A DNA stretch of 64,000 bases from Methylobacterium nonmethylotrophicum (lineage in GTDB: Bacteria > Pseudomonadota > Alphaproteobacteria > Rhizobiales > Beijerinckiaceae): contig NZ_SRLB01000023.1 of NCBI RefSeq assembly GCF_004745635.1, positions 1 through 64,000 on the forward strand, read 5' to 3'. Positions 46,914 to 56,062 of the stretch are shown here, one piece after another (positions within the stretch are counted from its first letter, which is position 1; each line of letters begins with the position of its first letter). Made by a program: the position numbers and the translations under genes. The notes below the pieces were generated by a model. That model was not told the origin of the DNA. It did not search any database and saw nothing but the letters and a program-made list of their open reading frames with translations.

Positions 46914-48206
46914 ATGAGCCTCCCCACCAGCACCCTCACGGTGAACGGCCGCGCGATCGAGATGACCACGAAGACCGGCACGATCGGTCCGAGCGTCATC
47001 GACATCAGCAAGCTGTACGCGCAGACCGGACAGTTCACCTACGACCCGGGCTTCACCTCGACGGCGTCCTGCGAATCGAAGATCACCTACATCGACGGTG
47101 ACGAGGGCGTGCTGCTGTATCGGGGCTACCCGATCGAGCAGCTGGCCGAGCACGGCGACTTCCTCGAGACCTGCTACCTGCTGCTGTACGGCGAGCTGCC
47201 GACCGCGGCCCAGAAGGCCGATTTCGACTACCGCGTCACGCGCCACACGATGGTGCATGACCAGATGAACCGGTTCTTCCAGGGCTTCCGCCGCGACGCC
47301 CACCCGATGGCCGTCATGGTGGCCTCGGTCGGCGCGCTCTCGGCTTTCTATCACGACTCGACCGACATCACGGACGAGAAGCAGCGCATGATCGCCTCCA
47401 TGCGCATGATCGCCAAGATGCCGACACTGGCGGCCATGGCGTACAAGTACACGATCGGCCAGCCGTTCATCTACCCGAAGAACGACCTCGACTACACCTC
47501 GAACTTCCTGCGGATGTGCTTCGCGGTGCCGTGCGAGGAGTACCAGGCCAACCCGGTCCTGTCGCGCGCGCTCGACCGGATCTTCATCCTGCACGCCGAT
47601 CACGAGCAGAACGCCTCGACCTCGACGGTGCGGCTGGCCGGCTCCTCGGGTGCCAATCCCTTCGCCTGCATCGCGGCCGGCATCGCCTGCCTGTGGGGCC
47701 CGGCCCATGGCGGCGCCAACGAGGCGGCGCTGAAGATGCTGGCCGAGATCGGCACGCCGGAGCGCGTCGGCGAGTACGTCGCCAAGGCCAAGGACAAGAA
47801 CGATCCCTTCCGCCTGATGGGCTTCGGTCACCGGGTCTACAAGAACTACGACCCGCGCGCCCGCATCATGCAGAAGACGACCCACGAGGTGCTGAGCGAG
47901 CTCGGCATCAAGGACGATCCGCTCCTCGACGTCGCGATGGAATTGGAGCAGATCGCCCTCAAGGACGAGTACTTCATCGAGAAGAAGCTCTATCCGAACA
48001 TCGACTTCTACTCGGGCATCACGCTCAAGGCGATGGGCTTCCCGACCTCGATGTTCACGGTGCTGTTCGCGCTCGCCCGCACCGTCGGCTGGATCAGCCA
48101 GTGGGCCGAGATGATCGAGGACCCGTCCCAGAAGATCGGCCGCCCGCGCCAGCTCTACACCGGCGAGCCGAAGCGCGATTACGTGACGATGGCCCAGCGG
48201 GGCTGA
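46914..48206 (+). CDS. gltA: Citrate synthase
   Basis: Protein of 430 aa that condenses oxaloacetate and acetyl-CoA, entry step of the TCA cycle. Type II enzyme with N-terminal beta-rich part, catalytic HADHEQNASTSTVR (His), LWGPAHGGANEA (His) and FGHRVYKNYDPRA (His and Arg), then PNIDFYSGITLKAMG with the catalytic Asp, and RQLYTGEPKRDYV at the end. ATG 46914 (MSLPTSTLTVNGRAIEM) is chosen with GGAAAGGG upstream; ATG 46893 in frame is an alternative adding seven residues. It ends in a strong terminator. Confidence 0.97.
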   Translation: MSLPTSTLTVNGRAIEMTTKTGTIGPSVIDISKLYAQTGQFTYDPGFTSTASCESKITYIDGDEGVLLYRGYPIEQLAEHGDFLETCYLLLYGELPTAAQKADFDYRVTRHTMVHDQMNRFFQGFRRDAHPMAVMVASVGALSAFYHDSTDITDEKQRMIASMRMIAKMPTLAAMAYKYTIGQPFIYPKNDLDYTSNFLRMCFAVPCEEYQANPVLSRALDRIFILHADHEQNASTSTVRLAGSSGANPFACIAAGIACLWGPAHGGANEAALKMLAEIGTPERVGEYVAKAKDKNDPFRLMGFGHRVYKNYDPRARIMQKTTHEVLSELGIKDDPLLDVAMELEQIALKDEYFIEKKLYPNIDFYSGITLKAMGFPTSMFTVLFALARTVGWISQWAEMIEDPSQKIGRPRQLYTGEPKRDYVTMAQRG

Positions 48207-48228
48207 AGCCGTCGGACGATGAATTGAG

Positions 48229-48263
48229 AGCGGGCGGCACGCGAGTGCCGCCCGCTTCTTTTT
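48229..48263 (+). terminator. Rho-independent terminator of gltA
   Basis: Perfect 12-bp stem (AGCGGGCGGCAC / GTGCCGCCCGCT) with a GCGA loop, followed by TCTTTTTG. Confidence 0.9.
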
Positions 48264-48290
48264 GGGCCGCACGATAGTCGAAGTAGAGCG

Positions 48291-48324
48291 CGGGATCCCC
48301 TCTCCCACACGGGAGAGGGGAGAC
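48291..48324. repeat. Single REP-like palindrome
   Basis: Third copy of the CCCCTCTCCC...GGGAGAGGGG family found at 11561-11717, with the inner bases CACACG inverted relative to the first unit and no GAGGGTG tail. It lies between gltA and the denD-like gene. Confidence 0.7.
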
Positions 48325-48350
48325 CTGCGCCTTATCTTGAAAGCTGCTGA

Positions 48351-49334
48351 TTACGCCGGCACCTTGCCGCCCAGCTCGTCCTCGATATGCGCCCGCACGA
48401 TCGCGTCGAAGTCGGGCTCGGCCGTGAAGCCGAGTTCGAGTGCCCGGCGGGTGTCGAAGGTGCGGGGCCAGCCGGCGACGATGCGCTCGATGGTGGGATC
48501 GGGGGCGCGGCGGATGCGGGCGACGGCGGCGTCGCCGGCGGCGCGGCGCAGGGCCTCGATCTGCTCGGCCACCGTGGCGCCGACGCCCGGCATGGTCAGG
48601 TTGCGGCGGTCGCCGAGGCGCTTGGTGTCGAGGGTCGCGGCGTGGATCAGGAAGCCGACCGCCGAGCGCGGCGAGGCGTGCCAGTGGCGGACCTGGTCGG
48701 AGACCGGCAGCACGGCCTCCTGCCCGGCCAGGGGCTCGCGGATGATGCCGGAGAAGAAGCCCGAGGCCGCCTTGTTGGGCTTGCCGGGCCGCACGCAGAT
48801 GGTCGGCAGCCGGATGCCGATGCCGTCGAAGATGCCGCGGCGGGAATAGTCGGAGAGGAGCAGCTCGCCGATCGCCTTCTGGGTGCCGTAGCTGGTGAGC
48901 GGCGCCGACAGGTACTCGTCGGGGATTGGCTCGGGCATCGGCGCGCCGAACACCGCCACCGACGAGGTGAAGACGAGGCGGGGCGCGTAGCCCTCGCCGA
49001 TCGCCCGCACGGCGTCGTAGAGGCGCCGCGTGCCGTCGAGGTTGATCCGGTAGCCCTTGTCGAAATCGGCCTCGGCCTCGCCGGACACGATGGCGGCGAG
49101 GTGGAAGATCACGTCCGGCCGGCCGGCGACCAGGCGCTCGGCCTCGCCGGGCTCGGAGAAGTCGGAGGCCGAGAGCGAGACCGGGACCCGGGTGCCGGCC
49201 GGGGCCTCGGGCGGCACCACGTCGTGCAGGGTCAGGCGCGAGAGCGTCTGCCCGCCGAGGCTGCCGTCCTTGACCAGGCGGTCGAGGAGCTTGCGCCCGA
49301 CCATGCCGGCGGCGCCGAGGATGAGGATATGCAT
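48351..49334 (-). CDS. denD: NAD-dependent epimerase/dehydratase, probable D-erythronate dehydrogenase
   Basis: Protein of 327 aa, extended SDR with N-terminal GAAGMVGRKLLDRL nucleotide motif, HLAAIVSGEAEADFDKGYRINLDGTRRL, VFTSSVAVFG and YGTQK catalytic pair, then RLPTICVRPGKPNKAASGFFSGIIREPL, a stretch characteristic of DenD-like proteins. DenD oxidises D-erythronate to 2-oxo-tetronate. The other den genes (denK, denF, lerI/otnC-like) are not seen nearby, so the name rests on sequence alone. It is 22 bp after the SDR gene on the same strand. Confidence 0.8.
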   Translation of the reverse strand: MHILILGAAGMVGRKLLDRLVKDGSLGGQTLSRLTLHDVVPPEAPAGTRVPVSLSASDFSEPGEAERLVAGRPDVIFHLAAIVSGEAEADFDKGYRINLDGTRRLYDAVRAIGEGYAPRLVFTSSVAVFGAPMPEPIPDEYLSAPLTSYGTQKAIGELLLSDYSRRGIFDGIGIRLPTICVRPGKPNKAASGFFSGIIREPLAGQEAVLPVSDQVRHWHASPRSAVGFLIHAATLDTKRLGDRRNLTMPGVGATVAEQIEALRRAAGDAAVARIRRAPDPTIERIVAGWPRTFDTRRALELGFTAEPDFDAIVRAHIEDELGGKVPA

Positions 49335-49356
49335 GGGATGAACTCCTTCGCCGCCG

Positions 49357-50103
49357 TCAGAGCGTGAAGCCGCCGTCGGCGATGTGGGTCTGGCCGGTGG
49401 TGAAGCGGGACTCGTCCGAGGCGAGATAGACGGCGAGCGAGGCCATCTCCTCCGGGGTGCCGAGCCGGCCCATCGGCTGGCGGTCGATGAAGGCCTGGCG
49501 GGCGGCCTCGACCGAGGTCTTGTTCATCTCGGCCAAGGCCGCGATGCGCTCGTCGAGGGACGGCGACTGGATCGTGCCGGGGCAGATCGCGTTGGCCCGC
49601 ACGCCGCTGCGGATGAAGTCCCGCGCCACCGCCTTGGTGAGGCCGACCACCGCCGCCTTCGAGGCGCCGTAGACGTAGCGGTTCGGCGCGGTGGCGTCGG
49701 CGCCGACCGCCGACGCGATGTTGACGATCGAGCCGTTGCCGCGCTCGAGCATGCCGGGCAGGAAGGCCCGGATCGTGCGGTGCATCGAGCGCACGTTGAG
49801 GTCGAAGGCCAGCTCCCACTCGGCATCGGTGCAATCGAGGATGGTGCCGTGGTGGACGAAGCCCGCGGCGTTGACCAGCACGTCGACCGGCCCGGCCCCC
49901 TTCGCGAAGGCCGCCACCGCCGCGTCCGAGCGCACGTCGAGGGAGGCGGCCTGCGCCCCCTTGAGCCCGTCGAGCTTAGCCGCGTCGAGGTCGGTCGCCA
50001 GCACCTCGGCGCCCTCGGCCAGGAACGCCGCCGCGATGGCCCGCCCGATCCCCTGGCCCGCCGCTGTCACGACCGCGCGCTTGCCCGTCAGCCGTCCTGC
50101 CAT
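49357..50103 (-). CDS. Short-chain dehydrogenase (sugar-acid or hydroxybutyrate type)
   Basis: Protein of 248 aa, classical SDR: TAAGQGIGRAIAAAF (NAD motif), NAAGF, catalytic S in NIASAVG, YGASK, and C-terminal GQTHIADGGFTL. The run LDVRSDAAVAAFAKGAGPVDVLVNAAGFVHHGTILDC resembles BDH2/DHRS6-type enzymes and 2-keto-3-deoxy-L-fuconate dehydrogenases. The context (DenD-like gene, IlvD/Edd dehydratase 4 kb away) favours a sugar-acid substrate. It starts at ATG 50103. Confidence 0.85.
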   Translation of the reverse strand: MAGRLTGKRAVVTAAGQGIGRAIAAAFLAEGAEVLATDLDAAKLDGLKGAQAASLDVRSDAAVAAFAKGAGPVDVLVNAAGFVHHGTILDCTDAEWELAFDLNVRSMHRTIRAFLPGMLERGNGSIVNIASAVGADATAPNRYVYGASKAAVVGLTKAVARDFIRSGVRANAICPGTIQSPSLDERIAALAEMNKTSVEAARQAFIDRQPMGRLGTPEEMASLAVYLASDESRFTTGQTHIADGGFTL

Positions 50104-50166
50104 CTCGTGTCCTCCCGCATCCTCGCCCCGCTCCCCGGCGGGGCTTGTCCCGTTGCCGCGTCGCCC

Positions 50167-50649
50167 TCAGGCGAGGCGCTTGTGCATGTGGACGAGGCGC
50201 CGGTCCGGCAATTCCTCGACCCGTTCGGTGGCGTAGCCCCGCCGGGCGTACCAGTCGATGTTCCGCACGAGCTTGTCCCCGGTGTAGAGCCGGAGCTCCG
50301 ACAGGTCGAGGTCCCGCGCCCGGGCTTCCGCCGCCGCCAGCAGGGCATTGCCGAGGCCGCCGCCCTGCCGGGAGGGATCGACCGCGACGCTCCAGATCGT
50401 CAGGTGGTCGGGGTGCGGGTCGAGCACCAGGGCGCCGGCGGGCGCCCCGTCCACCTCCGCGAGCCAGACCTCGTAGCGCGCCAGCACCTCGGCGGCCGGG
50501 GTGAGGAGCGGCACCGGCTCGACGCCGAGGAGCGGGCGATTCGGCGCGTAGGCGGCCTCCTGCAGGGCGGCGAGGGACGCGGCATCCGCCGGCACCGCCC
50601 GCCGCAGGGCGCCCCCGGGAACCGGCAGGCCGGCGGAATCGCGGCTCAT
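50167..50649 (-). CDS. GNAT-family N-acetyltransferase
   Basis: Protein of 160 aa with the acetyl-CoA loop VDPSRQGGGLGNALLAAAEARA and a C-terminal LYTGDKLVRNIDWYARRGYATERVEEL block typical of GNATs. The substrate is unknown. Its ATG overlaps the stop of the upstream PEP-mutase-like gene by four bases (ATGA, 50646-50649), so the two are probably co-translated. Confidence 0.88.
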   Translation of the reverse strand: MSRDSAGLPVPGGALRRAVPADAASLAALQEAAYAPNRPLLGVEPVPLLTPAAEVLARYEVWLAEVDGAPAGALVLDPHPDHLTIWSVAVDPSRQGGGLGNALLAAAEARARDLDLSELRLYTGDKLVRNIDWYARRGYATERVEELPDRRLVHMHKRLA

Positions 50650-51497
50650 GCGGAGCCCCGCTCCTTCAGGTCCCGGCGGAAGAAGCCGTTGATCTCGGAG
50701 AAGCTCACCGAGCCGTCGAAGCCGCCGAAGCTGCCCTCGTCGTGGATGCGCCGGGCCGCCCGGATGAAGCCGGTCCAGGCCGCGCGGGCGAGCGACGAGC
50801 CGACGCTGATCCGGCGCACGCCGAGCGCCTCGAGATCCGCGACCTTGAGGCCCGGATTGGTGCTCATCAGGATGTTGACCGGCACCGGCGCCAGGGCCTC
50901 GACCAGGGTGCGGATGTCCTCGCGCCGCTTCGGGCCCGGGGCGTAGACCACGTCGGCGCCGGCCTCGGCATAGGCCTGGAGCCGGCGGATCGCCTCCGGC
51001 AGCGGCTCGGGGTGGCCGGTGAGGTAGCACTCGGCCCGGCCGGTCAGCAGCACGTCGCCGCCGGCCGCGGCGATCGCCGCCCGGGCGGCGCGGATGCGCG
51101 CGACGCCCTCCTCGATCGCGTAGAGCGGCCGGTCGGGATCGCCGGTGGCGTCCTCGATCGACAGGCCGGCGACGCCGGTGGCGATGCAGGCCGCGACGTT
51201 GCGGGCGACGCCCTCGGGATCGTGGGCGTAGCCCGATTCGAAGTCGGCGTTGACCGGAAGGTCGGTGGCCGCGACGATCTCGGCGATATGGGCCAGCATC
51301 GCGTCGACGGGCACCGCCCAGTCGGTGTCCGGCAGGGCGCGGGTGAAGGCGTAGCCGGAGCTGGTGGTGGCGAGCGCCGGAAAACCCATCGCCGCGAGGT
51401 AGCGAGAGGTGCCGATGTCCCAGGGGTTCGGCATCACGAAGCAGCCGGCCTCGTGGAGCCGCCGGAAGGCGGCGCGGCGCGCGGCGAAATCGGTCAT
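50646..51497 (-). CDS. Isocitrate lyase / PEP mutase family protein
   Basis: Protein of 283 aa with the (beta/alpha)8 pattern of the family: FVMPNPWDIGTSRYLAAMGFPALATTSSGYAF, NADFESGYAHDPEGVARNV (metal ligands), GLSIEDATGD, GRAECYL. The catalytic loop lacks the KKCGH motif of true isocitrate lyase; relatives include oxaloacetate decarboxylases and 2,3-dimethylmalate lyase-like proteins, and none can be chosen. ATG 51497 (MTDFAARRAAF) is preferred to an in-frame start 33 bp upstream. Confidence 0.85.
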   Translation of the reverse strand: MTDFAARRAAFRRLHEAGCFVMPNPWDIGTSRYLAAMGFPALATTSSGYAFTRALPDTDWAVPVDAMLAHIAEIVAATDLPVNADFESGYAHDPEGVARNVAACIATGVAGLSIEDATGDPDRPLYAIEEGVARIRAARAAIAAAGGDVLLTGRAECYLTGHPEPLPEAIRRLQAYAEAGADVVYAPGPKRREDIRTLVEALAPVPVNILMSTNPGLKVADLEALGVRRISVGSSLARAAWTGFIRAARRIHDEGSFGGFDGSVSFSEINGFFRRDLKERGSA

Positions 51498-51576
51498 CGG
51501 GGTTCGTCTCGCGGGAATCGGGGCGTCCACCTTCCACGGGGCGCAGGTCGCTGTAAACCGCGGGAACGCCCCGGTG

Positions 51577-53544
51577 TCAGGCCGCCCGGACCGAGGCGAT
51601 GAAGGCCGCGACCTCGGTGCCCAGATGCGAAGACTGGCGCGCGAGTGCCGAGGCCGCCTCCAGGACCTCGGAGGCGGCGCTGCCGGCCTGCTCGGAGGCC
51701 TGCGCCACGCCCACGATGGTGCGCGTCACCTCGCCGGTGCCGTCGGCGGCCTGGTCGACGTTGCGCACGATCTCCCGCATGGCGGCGCCCTGCTGCGCGA
51801 CGGCGGCCGAGATCGCGGCGGCGCCCTGGTCGAGCTCGCGGATGCGCGCGGTGATGGTGCCGATCGCCCCGACTGCCCGCGCCGTCGCGGCCTGGATCTG
51901 CCCGATCTGGCCGCCGATCTCCTCCGTCGCCCGCGCGGTCTGGCCCGCGAGCGCCTTCACCTCGGCCGCCACCACGGCGAAGCCCCGGCCCGCCTCGCCG
52001 GCGCGGGCCGCCTCGATGGTGGCGTTGAGCGCGAGCAGGTTGGTCTGCCCGGCGATGGTCGAGATCAGGTCGACCACGGCGCCGACCCGCGCCGCGGTGC
52101 CGTCGAGGGCCCGCACGAGGTCCGCAGTCTCGTCGGTCTCGGCCACGGCGCGCCGCGCGAGGTCGGCCGAGTCGCGCACCTGCCGGCCGATCGTCTCGAC
52201 GGAGGCGCCGACCTGCCCGGCCGCCGTCGCGACCGCCCCGACGTTGCGCGCCGTCTCCTCGGCCGCCGCCGCCACGGTGGCGGAGCGCTCCGCGGTCCCG
52301 GTGGCGATGGCGCTCATGCCGCGGGCGGTGTCCTGGAGTGCGCCGGCCGAGGCCGAGACCGTGGCGACGACCGCGCCGACCGCCGCCTCGAACCGGTCCG
52401 CCATGCCCTGGAACACGGCGCGCCGCTCCGCCTCGCCCCTCGCACGCAGGGCGGCCTGCTCGGCGACGAGCGCCCCGTTCTCGACCATCTTGGCGTGGAA
52501 CACCGCGAAGGCGCGCGCGATGGCGCCGATCTCGTCCTGGCGCCGGGACGGCGGCACGGTGACCGAGAGGTCGCCGCCGGCGACGCGCCCCATCGCCGCC
52601 GCCAGCCGCGTGAGCGGGCCGGAGATGCGCTGGCCGACCCACCAGGACAGGCCGGCGGCGCAGAGGATGACGAGGGCGATGCATCCAACAATCGTCCGGC
52701 CGGTCGAGTCGCGGGAGGCCGAGACCGCCGCCTGGGCCTGGGCGTGCTCCTCCTCGGCGATCCGCGCCACCTCGGCGACGCGGGGCGCGAGGCGCGCCGA
52801 GATGGTGGCGAGATCGTCCGCCTCCTCCTTCAGGCTACTGGCGCCGACCATGTACGCCATGAAGCCGTCCCGGTAGCGGTCGACCAGCTCGGCGATCTCC
52901 GCCCGGTCGGCCTTCGCCAGGCCGGTCCGGCTCAGGGCCGTCTCGAATTCCGCGGCCCGCGCGCGCAGGGCCTCACCGTAGGACTCGTCGCCCCGCAGCA
53001 TGAAATCCTTCTCGTGCCGGCGCATCATCAGCATCAGCAGGGTCAGGCGCGGCTCGTCGGCCCTGGCCAGGCGGGCCTCGACGTCGTGGATGGCCGCGCG
53101 CAGCCGGCCCTGCAGGCCGTCCTTCTCGGTGAAGCCGAGGGTGCGCTGCACGGCGGCGACGTTCTGGAAGCGCGTGGCGTAGATGTTGAGGCCGGCCCGC
53201 AGCGTCTCCGCCGCCTTGAGCGGCGCATCGTCCGGCAGGGGAGCGACCCGGCGCTCGATCTCCGCCAGACGCTCGCCGGCCTTGGCCAGCAACGCCTGCC
53301 GCTCGCCGAGCAGCGCCTCCTGCCGGCGCAGCAGGAAGTCGGTCTCGACCTGATGCGCCTTGAGCAGATCCTCCGCCATCGCGGCGATCAGCCGCGACAG
53401 ATCCGCCGCATGATCGGCCGTGACCTGAAGTTTTTGCTGGGAATATGAACCCGATGCGAAGATGATGCCCAGGAGAACGACGCCGCCGACACCAAGCGCT
53501 GCAATCTGGGCGCGTAAGCCAATGTTGGGCAACCTGAGCTTCAT
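51577..53544 (-). CDS. Methyl-accepting chemotaxis protein with HBM-type sensor
   Basis: Protein of 655 aa. A first membrane helix (about 10-30) is followed by a periplasmic helical bimodular (HBM) sensor of about 240 residues. Its two typical segments are both present: VETDFLLRRQEALL and RRHEKDFMLRGDESYG. A second membrane helix (TIVGCIALVILCAAGLSWWVG), a HAMP domain and the cytoplasmic signalling tip (LISTIAGQTNLLALNATIEAARAGEAGRGFAVVA) follow. HBM sensors often bind organic acids. No CheR-docking pentapeptide is at the C-terminus. An inverted repeat lies just upstream. Confidence 0.93.
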   Translation of the reverse strand: MKLRLPNIGLRAQIAALGVGGVVLLGIIFASGSYSQQKLQVTADHAADLSRLIAAMAEDLLKAHQVETDFLLRRQEALLGERQALLAKAGERLAEIERRVAPLPDDAPLKAAETLRAGLNIYATRFQNVAAVQRTLGFTEKDGLQGRLRAAIHDVEARLARADEPRLTLLMLMMRRHEKDFMLRGDESYGEALRARAAEFETALSRTGLAKADRAEIAELVDRYRDGFMAYMVGASSLKEEADDLATISARLAPRVAEVARIAEEEHAQAQAAVSASRDSTGRTIVGCIALVILCAAGLSWWVGQRISGPLTRLAAAMGRVAGGDLSVTVPPSRRQDEIGAIARAFAVFHAKMVENGALVAEQAALRARGEAERRAVFQGMADRFEAAVGAVVATVSASAGALQDTARGMSAIATGTAERSATVAAAAEETARNVGAVATAAGQVGASVETIGRQVRDSADLARRAVAETDETADLVRALDGTAARVGAVVDLISTIAGQTNLLALNATIEAARAGEAGRGFAVVAAEVKALAGQTARATEEIGGQIGQIQAATARAVGAIGTITARIRELDQGAAAISAAVAQQGAAMREIVRNVDQAADGTGEVTRTIVGVAQASEQAGSAASEVLEAASALARQSSHLGTEVAAFIASVRAA

Positions 53545-53573
53545 AGCACGGCCCGTCGAGGAGATGTGCCGAT

Positions 53574-53598
53574 TTCTTAGCTGGGCAAATGTTAAGAA
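53574..53598. promoter_or_regulatory. Inverted repeat upstream of the chemoreceptor
   Basis: TTCTTA, 13 bp, TAAGAA, about 30 bp upstream of the chemoreceptor start on the minus strand, within an AT-richer patch. Candidate operator or promoter element; the regulator is unknown. Confidence 0.4.
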
Positions 53599-53998
53599 CC
53601 GATGATGCCTCGTGCGGCGCGCGGTGTAAGCGCTTTCCGGTGCGAGACACTGATGACCGCAGACCAGAGATGCGGGTTCAAGGCCGCACGGCCGCGCGGC
53701 CGCAAGTTAAGTATCTCTCACGAAACTCCCGATCTCCGGCCTTGCTCAGTGTGGTGGCCTCGGCGCAGCGGGAGTTGTGTGAGATGCACCAAGACACCGG
53801 AGCCGCAGGCTCTCTCGACGTCCGGGATCTTCTCGCGCCTCGCTGCGCTCATGCATGACAAGGAGCGGGGAATCACGAGCGACCTTGCCGCGATCGCACG
53901 CGCTCGGCCGCGCACCATCCGGTTCGATCGGTCACCGTCCTGCCTGGGCGGCCGCCCCGGACCGGCATCGGTCCGGGGCGGCCGGGATCAGTGCGAGG
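53599..53998. other. Intergenic region with terminator hairpin of the dehydratase gene
   Basis: About 400 bp upstream of the chemoreceptor and downstream of the dehydratase. Bases 53950-53983 form a perfect 15-bp hairpin (GGCCGCCCCGGACCG with GCAT loop) just after the dehydratase stop, probably its transcript end. The rest contains short open frames with no recognisable protein. Confidence 0.5.
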
Positions 53999-55810
53999 TC
54001 AGTGGTTGTCCCGCGGCACGCCGTAGGTCTGGGCGATGCGCTGGAAGGCCTCCGAGCCCTTGAGGATCATGCCCTCGGAGAGCTGGGCGACCATCGCGCG
54101 CTGGATCGCCTGCCAGGGGGTCTGGCTCGCCGGATAGGGGTAGCCGCCCCGGGCGTTCAGGTCCTCGCGGCGGCGCTGGATCTCCTCCTCGGGGAGCAGG
54201 ATGTCGGCGGTGCGCTTGTTGAGGTCGATGCGGATGCGGTCGCCGTTCTGGAGCAGGGCGAGGCCGCCGCCGGCCGCCGCCTCCGGCGAGGCGTTGAGGA
54301 TCGAGGGCGTGCCCGAGGTGCCGGACTGGCGCCCGTCGCCGATGCAGGGCAGCGACAGCACGCCCTTGCGGATCAGCTCGCCCGGGGGCTGCATGTTCAC
54401 GACCTCCGCCGCGCCCGGATAGCCGATCGGCCCGGCGCCGCGCATGATCAGGATCGTGTGCGCGTCGATCTCGAGCGCCGGATCGTCGATGCGGTGGTGG
54501 TAGTCCTCCGGCCCGTCGAACACCACGACCCGGCCCTCGAAGGCGTAGGGGTCGTCCGGGTTGGCGAGGTAGCGGTCGTAGAACTCGCGGCTGATCACGC
54601 TCGTCTTCATGATCGCGGAATCGAACAGCGAACCCTTGAGGTTGAGGAAGCCGGCGCGCTCGCGCAGGGGCTCGCCGTAGGGCTTGATGACGTCGCGGTC
54701 CCAGGTCTTGGCGCCCTCGCAGTTCTGCGCCACCGTGCGGCCGTTGCAGGTCAGCGCGTCGGCGTGGAGCTTGCCGGCCTCGAGCAGCTCGGCCATCACC
54801 GCCGGCAGGCCGCCGGCCCGGAAATATTCCTCGCCGAGATAGTGCCCGGCGGGCTGCATGTTGACGAGGAGCGGGATGTCGTAGCCGACGCGCTCCCAGT
54901 CGTCGCAGGTGAGCGGCACCCCGGTCAGCTTGGCGATGGCGTTGATGTGGATCGGCGCGTTGGTCGAGCCGCCGATGGCGGTGTTGGCGACGATCGCGTT
55001 CTCGAACGCCTCGCGGGTCAGGATGTCGGAGGGCTTGAGGTCCTCCCACACCATCTCGACGATCCGCTTGCCGGTGGCGTAGGCCGCCTGGCCCCGCTCG
55101 CGGTAGGGCGCGGGGATCGCCGCCGAGCCGGGCAGCGCCATGCCGAGCGCCTCGGCGAGGGCGTTCATGGTCGAGGCGGTGCCCATCGTGTTGCAGTGGC
55201 CGGTCGAGGGCGCCGAGGAGGCCACGATGTCGAGGAACTGCTGGTAGTCGATGTCGCCGGCGGCGTGGCGCTCGCGGGCCTTCCACACCACGGTGCCGGA
55301 GCCCGTGCGCTCGCCGCGGCTCCAGCCGTTCAGCATCGGCCCGACATTCAGCGAGATCGTCGGGATGTTCACGGTTGCCGCCGCCATCAGGCAGGCCGGC
55401 ATGGTCTTGTCGCAGCCGGTGAGCAGCACGACGCCGTCGAGGGGATAGCCGTACAGCACCTCGACCAGGGAGAGGTAGGCGAGGTTGCGGTCGAGCGAGG
55501 CGGTCGGCCGCTTGCCGGTCTCCTGGATCGGGTGGCACGGGAACTCGAACGCGACGCCGCCGGCCGCCGTGATGCCTTCGCGCACGCGCTTGGCGAGCTC
55601 GAGGTGGTGGCGGTTGCAGGGCGAGAGGTCCGAGCCGGTCTGGGCGATGCCGATCAGGGGCTTGCCGCCGCGCAGCTCCTCCACCGTGAGGCCGAAATTG
55701 AGGTAGCGCTCGAGGTAGAGCGCGGTCATGCCCGGATTGTCCGGGTTGTCGAACCAGAGGCGCGAACGCAGGCGGCTGGCGTCGATGCGGGGGCGCGGCG
55801 TCTGGGCCAT
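53999..55810 (-). CDS. IlvD/Edd-family dehydratase, probable sugar-acid (aldonate) dehydratase
   Basis: Protein of 603 aa. Cluster-ligand cysteines C65 (SPCN), C133 (TGCDKT) and C206 (GHCNTMG) have spacings of 68 and 73 residues, as I recall for the [2Fe-2S] aldonate dehydratases. LPCIGDGRQSGTSGTPSILNASPEA near residue 500 is the signature of the arabinonate/xylonate group rather than of the branched-chain enzyme IlvD. It would dehydrate an aldonate to a 2-keto-3-deoxy acid. ATG 55810 (MAQTPRPRID) is chosen. Just upstream, 55829-55860 carries a duplicated GAGTTCGTTC sequence. With the DenD-like and SDR genes it suggests sugar-acid use. Confidence 0.88.
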   Translation of the reverse strand: MAQTPRPRIDASRLRSRLWFDNPDNPGMTALYLERYLNFGLTVEELRGGKPLIGIAQTGSDLSPCNRHHLELAKRVREGITAAGGVAFEFPCHPIQETGKRPTASLDRNLAYLSLVEVLYGYPLDGVVLLTGCDKTMPACLMAAATVNIPTISLNVGPMLNGWSRGERTGSGTVVWKARERHAAGDIDYQQFLDIVASSAPSTGHCNTMGTASTMNALAEALGMALPGSAAIPAPYRERGQAAYATGKRIVEMVWEDLKPSDILTREAFENAIVANTAIGGSTNAPIHINAIAKLTGVPLTCDDWERVGYDIPLLVNMQPAGHYLGEEYFRAGGLPAVMAELLEAGKLHADALTCNGRTVAQNCEGAKTWDRDVIKPYGEPLRERAGFLNLKGSLFDSAIMKTSVISREFYDRYLANPDDPYAFEGRVVVFDGPEDYHHRIDDPALEIDAHTILIMRGAGPIGYPGAAEVVNMQPPGELIRKGVLSLPCIGDGRQSGTSGTPSILNASPEAAAGGGLALLQNGDRIRIDLNKRTADILLPEEEIQRRREDLNARGGYPYPASQTPWQAIQRAMVAQLSEGMILKGSEAFQRIAQTYGVPRDNH

Positions 55811-56062
55811 GGCGAGGTCGTCCTTCCCGAGTTCGTTCCCGAGTTCGTTCTTGTCGAGAACCGTTCGCAGGAAGCTATGGACCCGGCCGGTGCAGGAAGG
55901 CAACACCGCCGGGCGCATGGCCCGCACCCTGTCCGCTGCGACCCCGGCGGGCCCAAAGTTTCTCGCCGTGGTGCTGTCGCAACGCCGGCGAGCGGTGCTA
56001 TGAGGCCGGCTCGATACCGTTGTCCAAGACCGTTGTCCGAGCGACAAACCGGGGAGCCGCCG

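Noticed and set aside
53589..53858. Possible 89-aa gene in the gap before the dehydratase
   Set aside because: No RBS, no signal peptide, no recognisable domain and biased composition; probably chance in GC-rich DNA.
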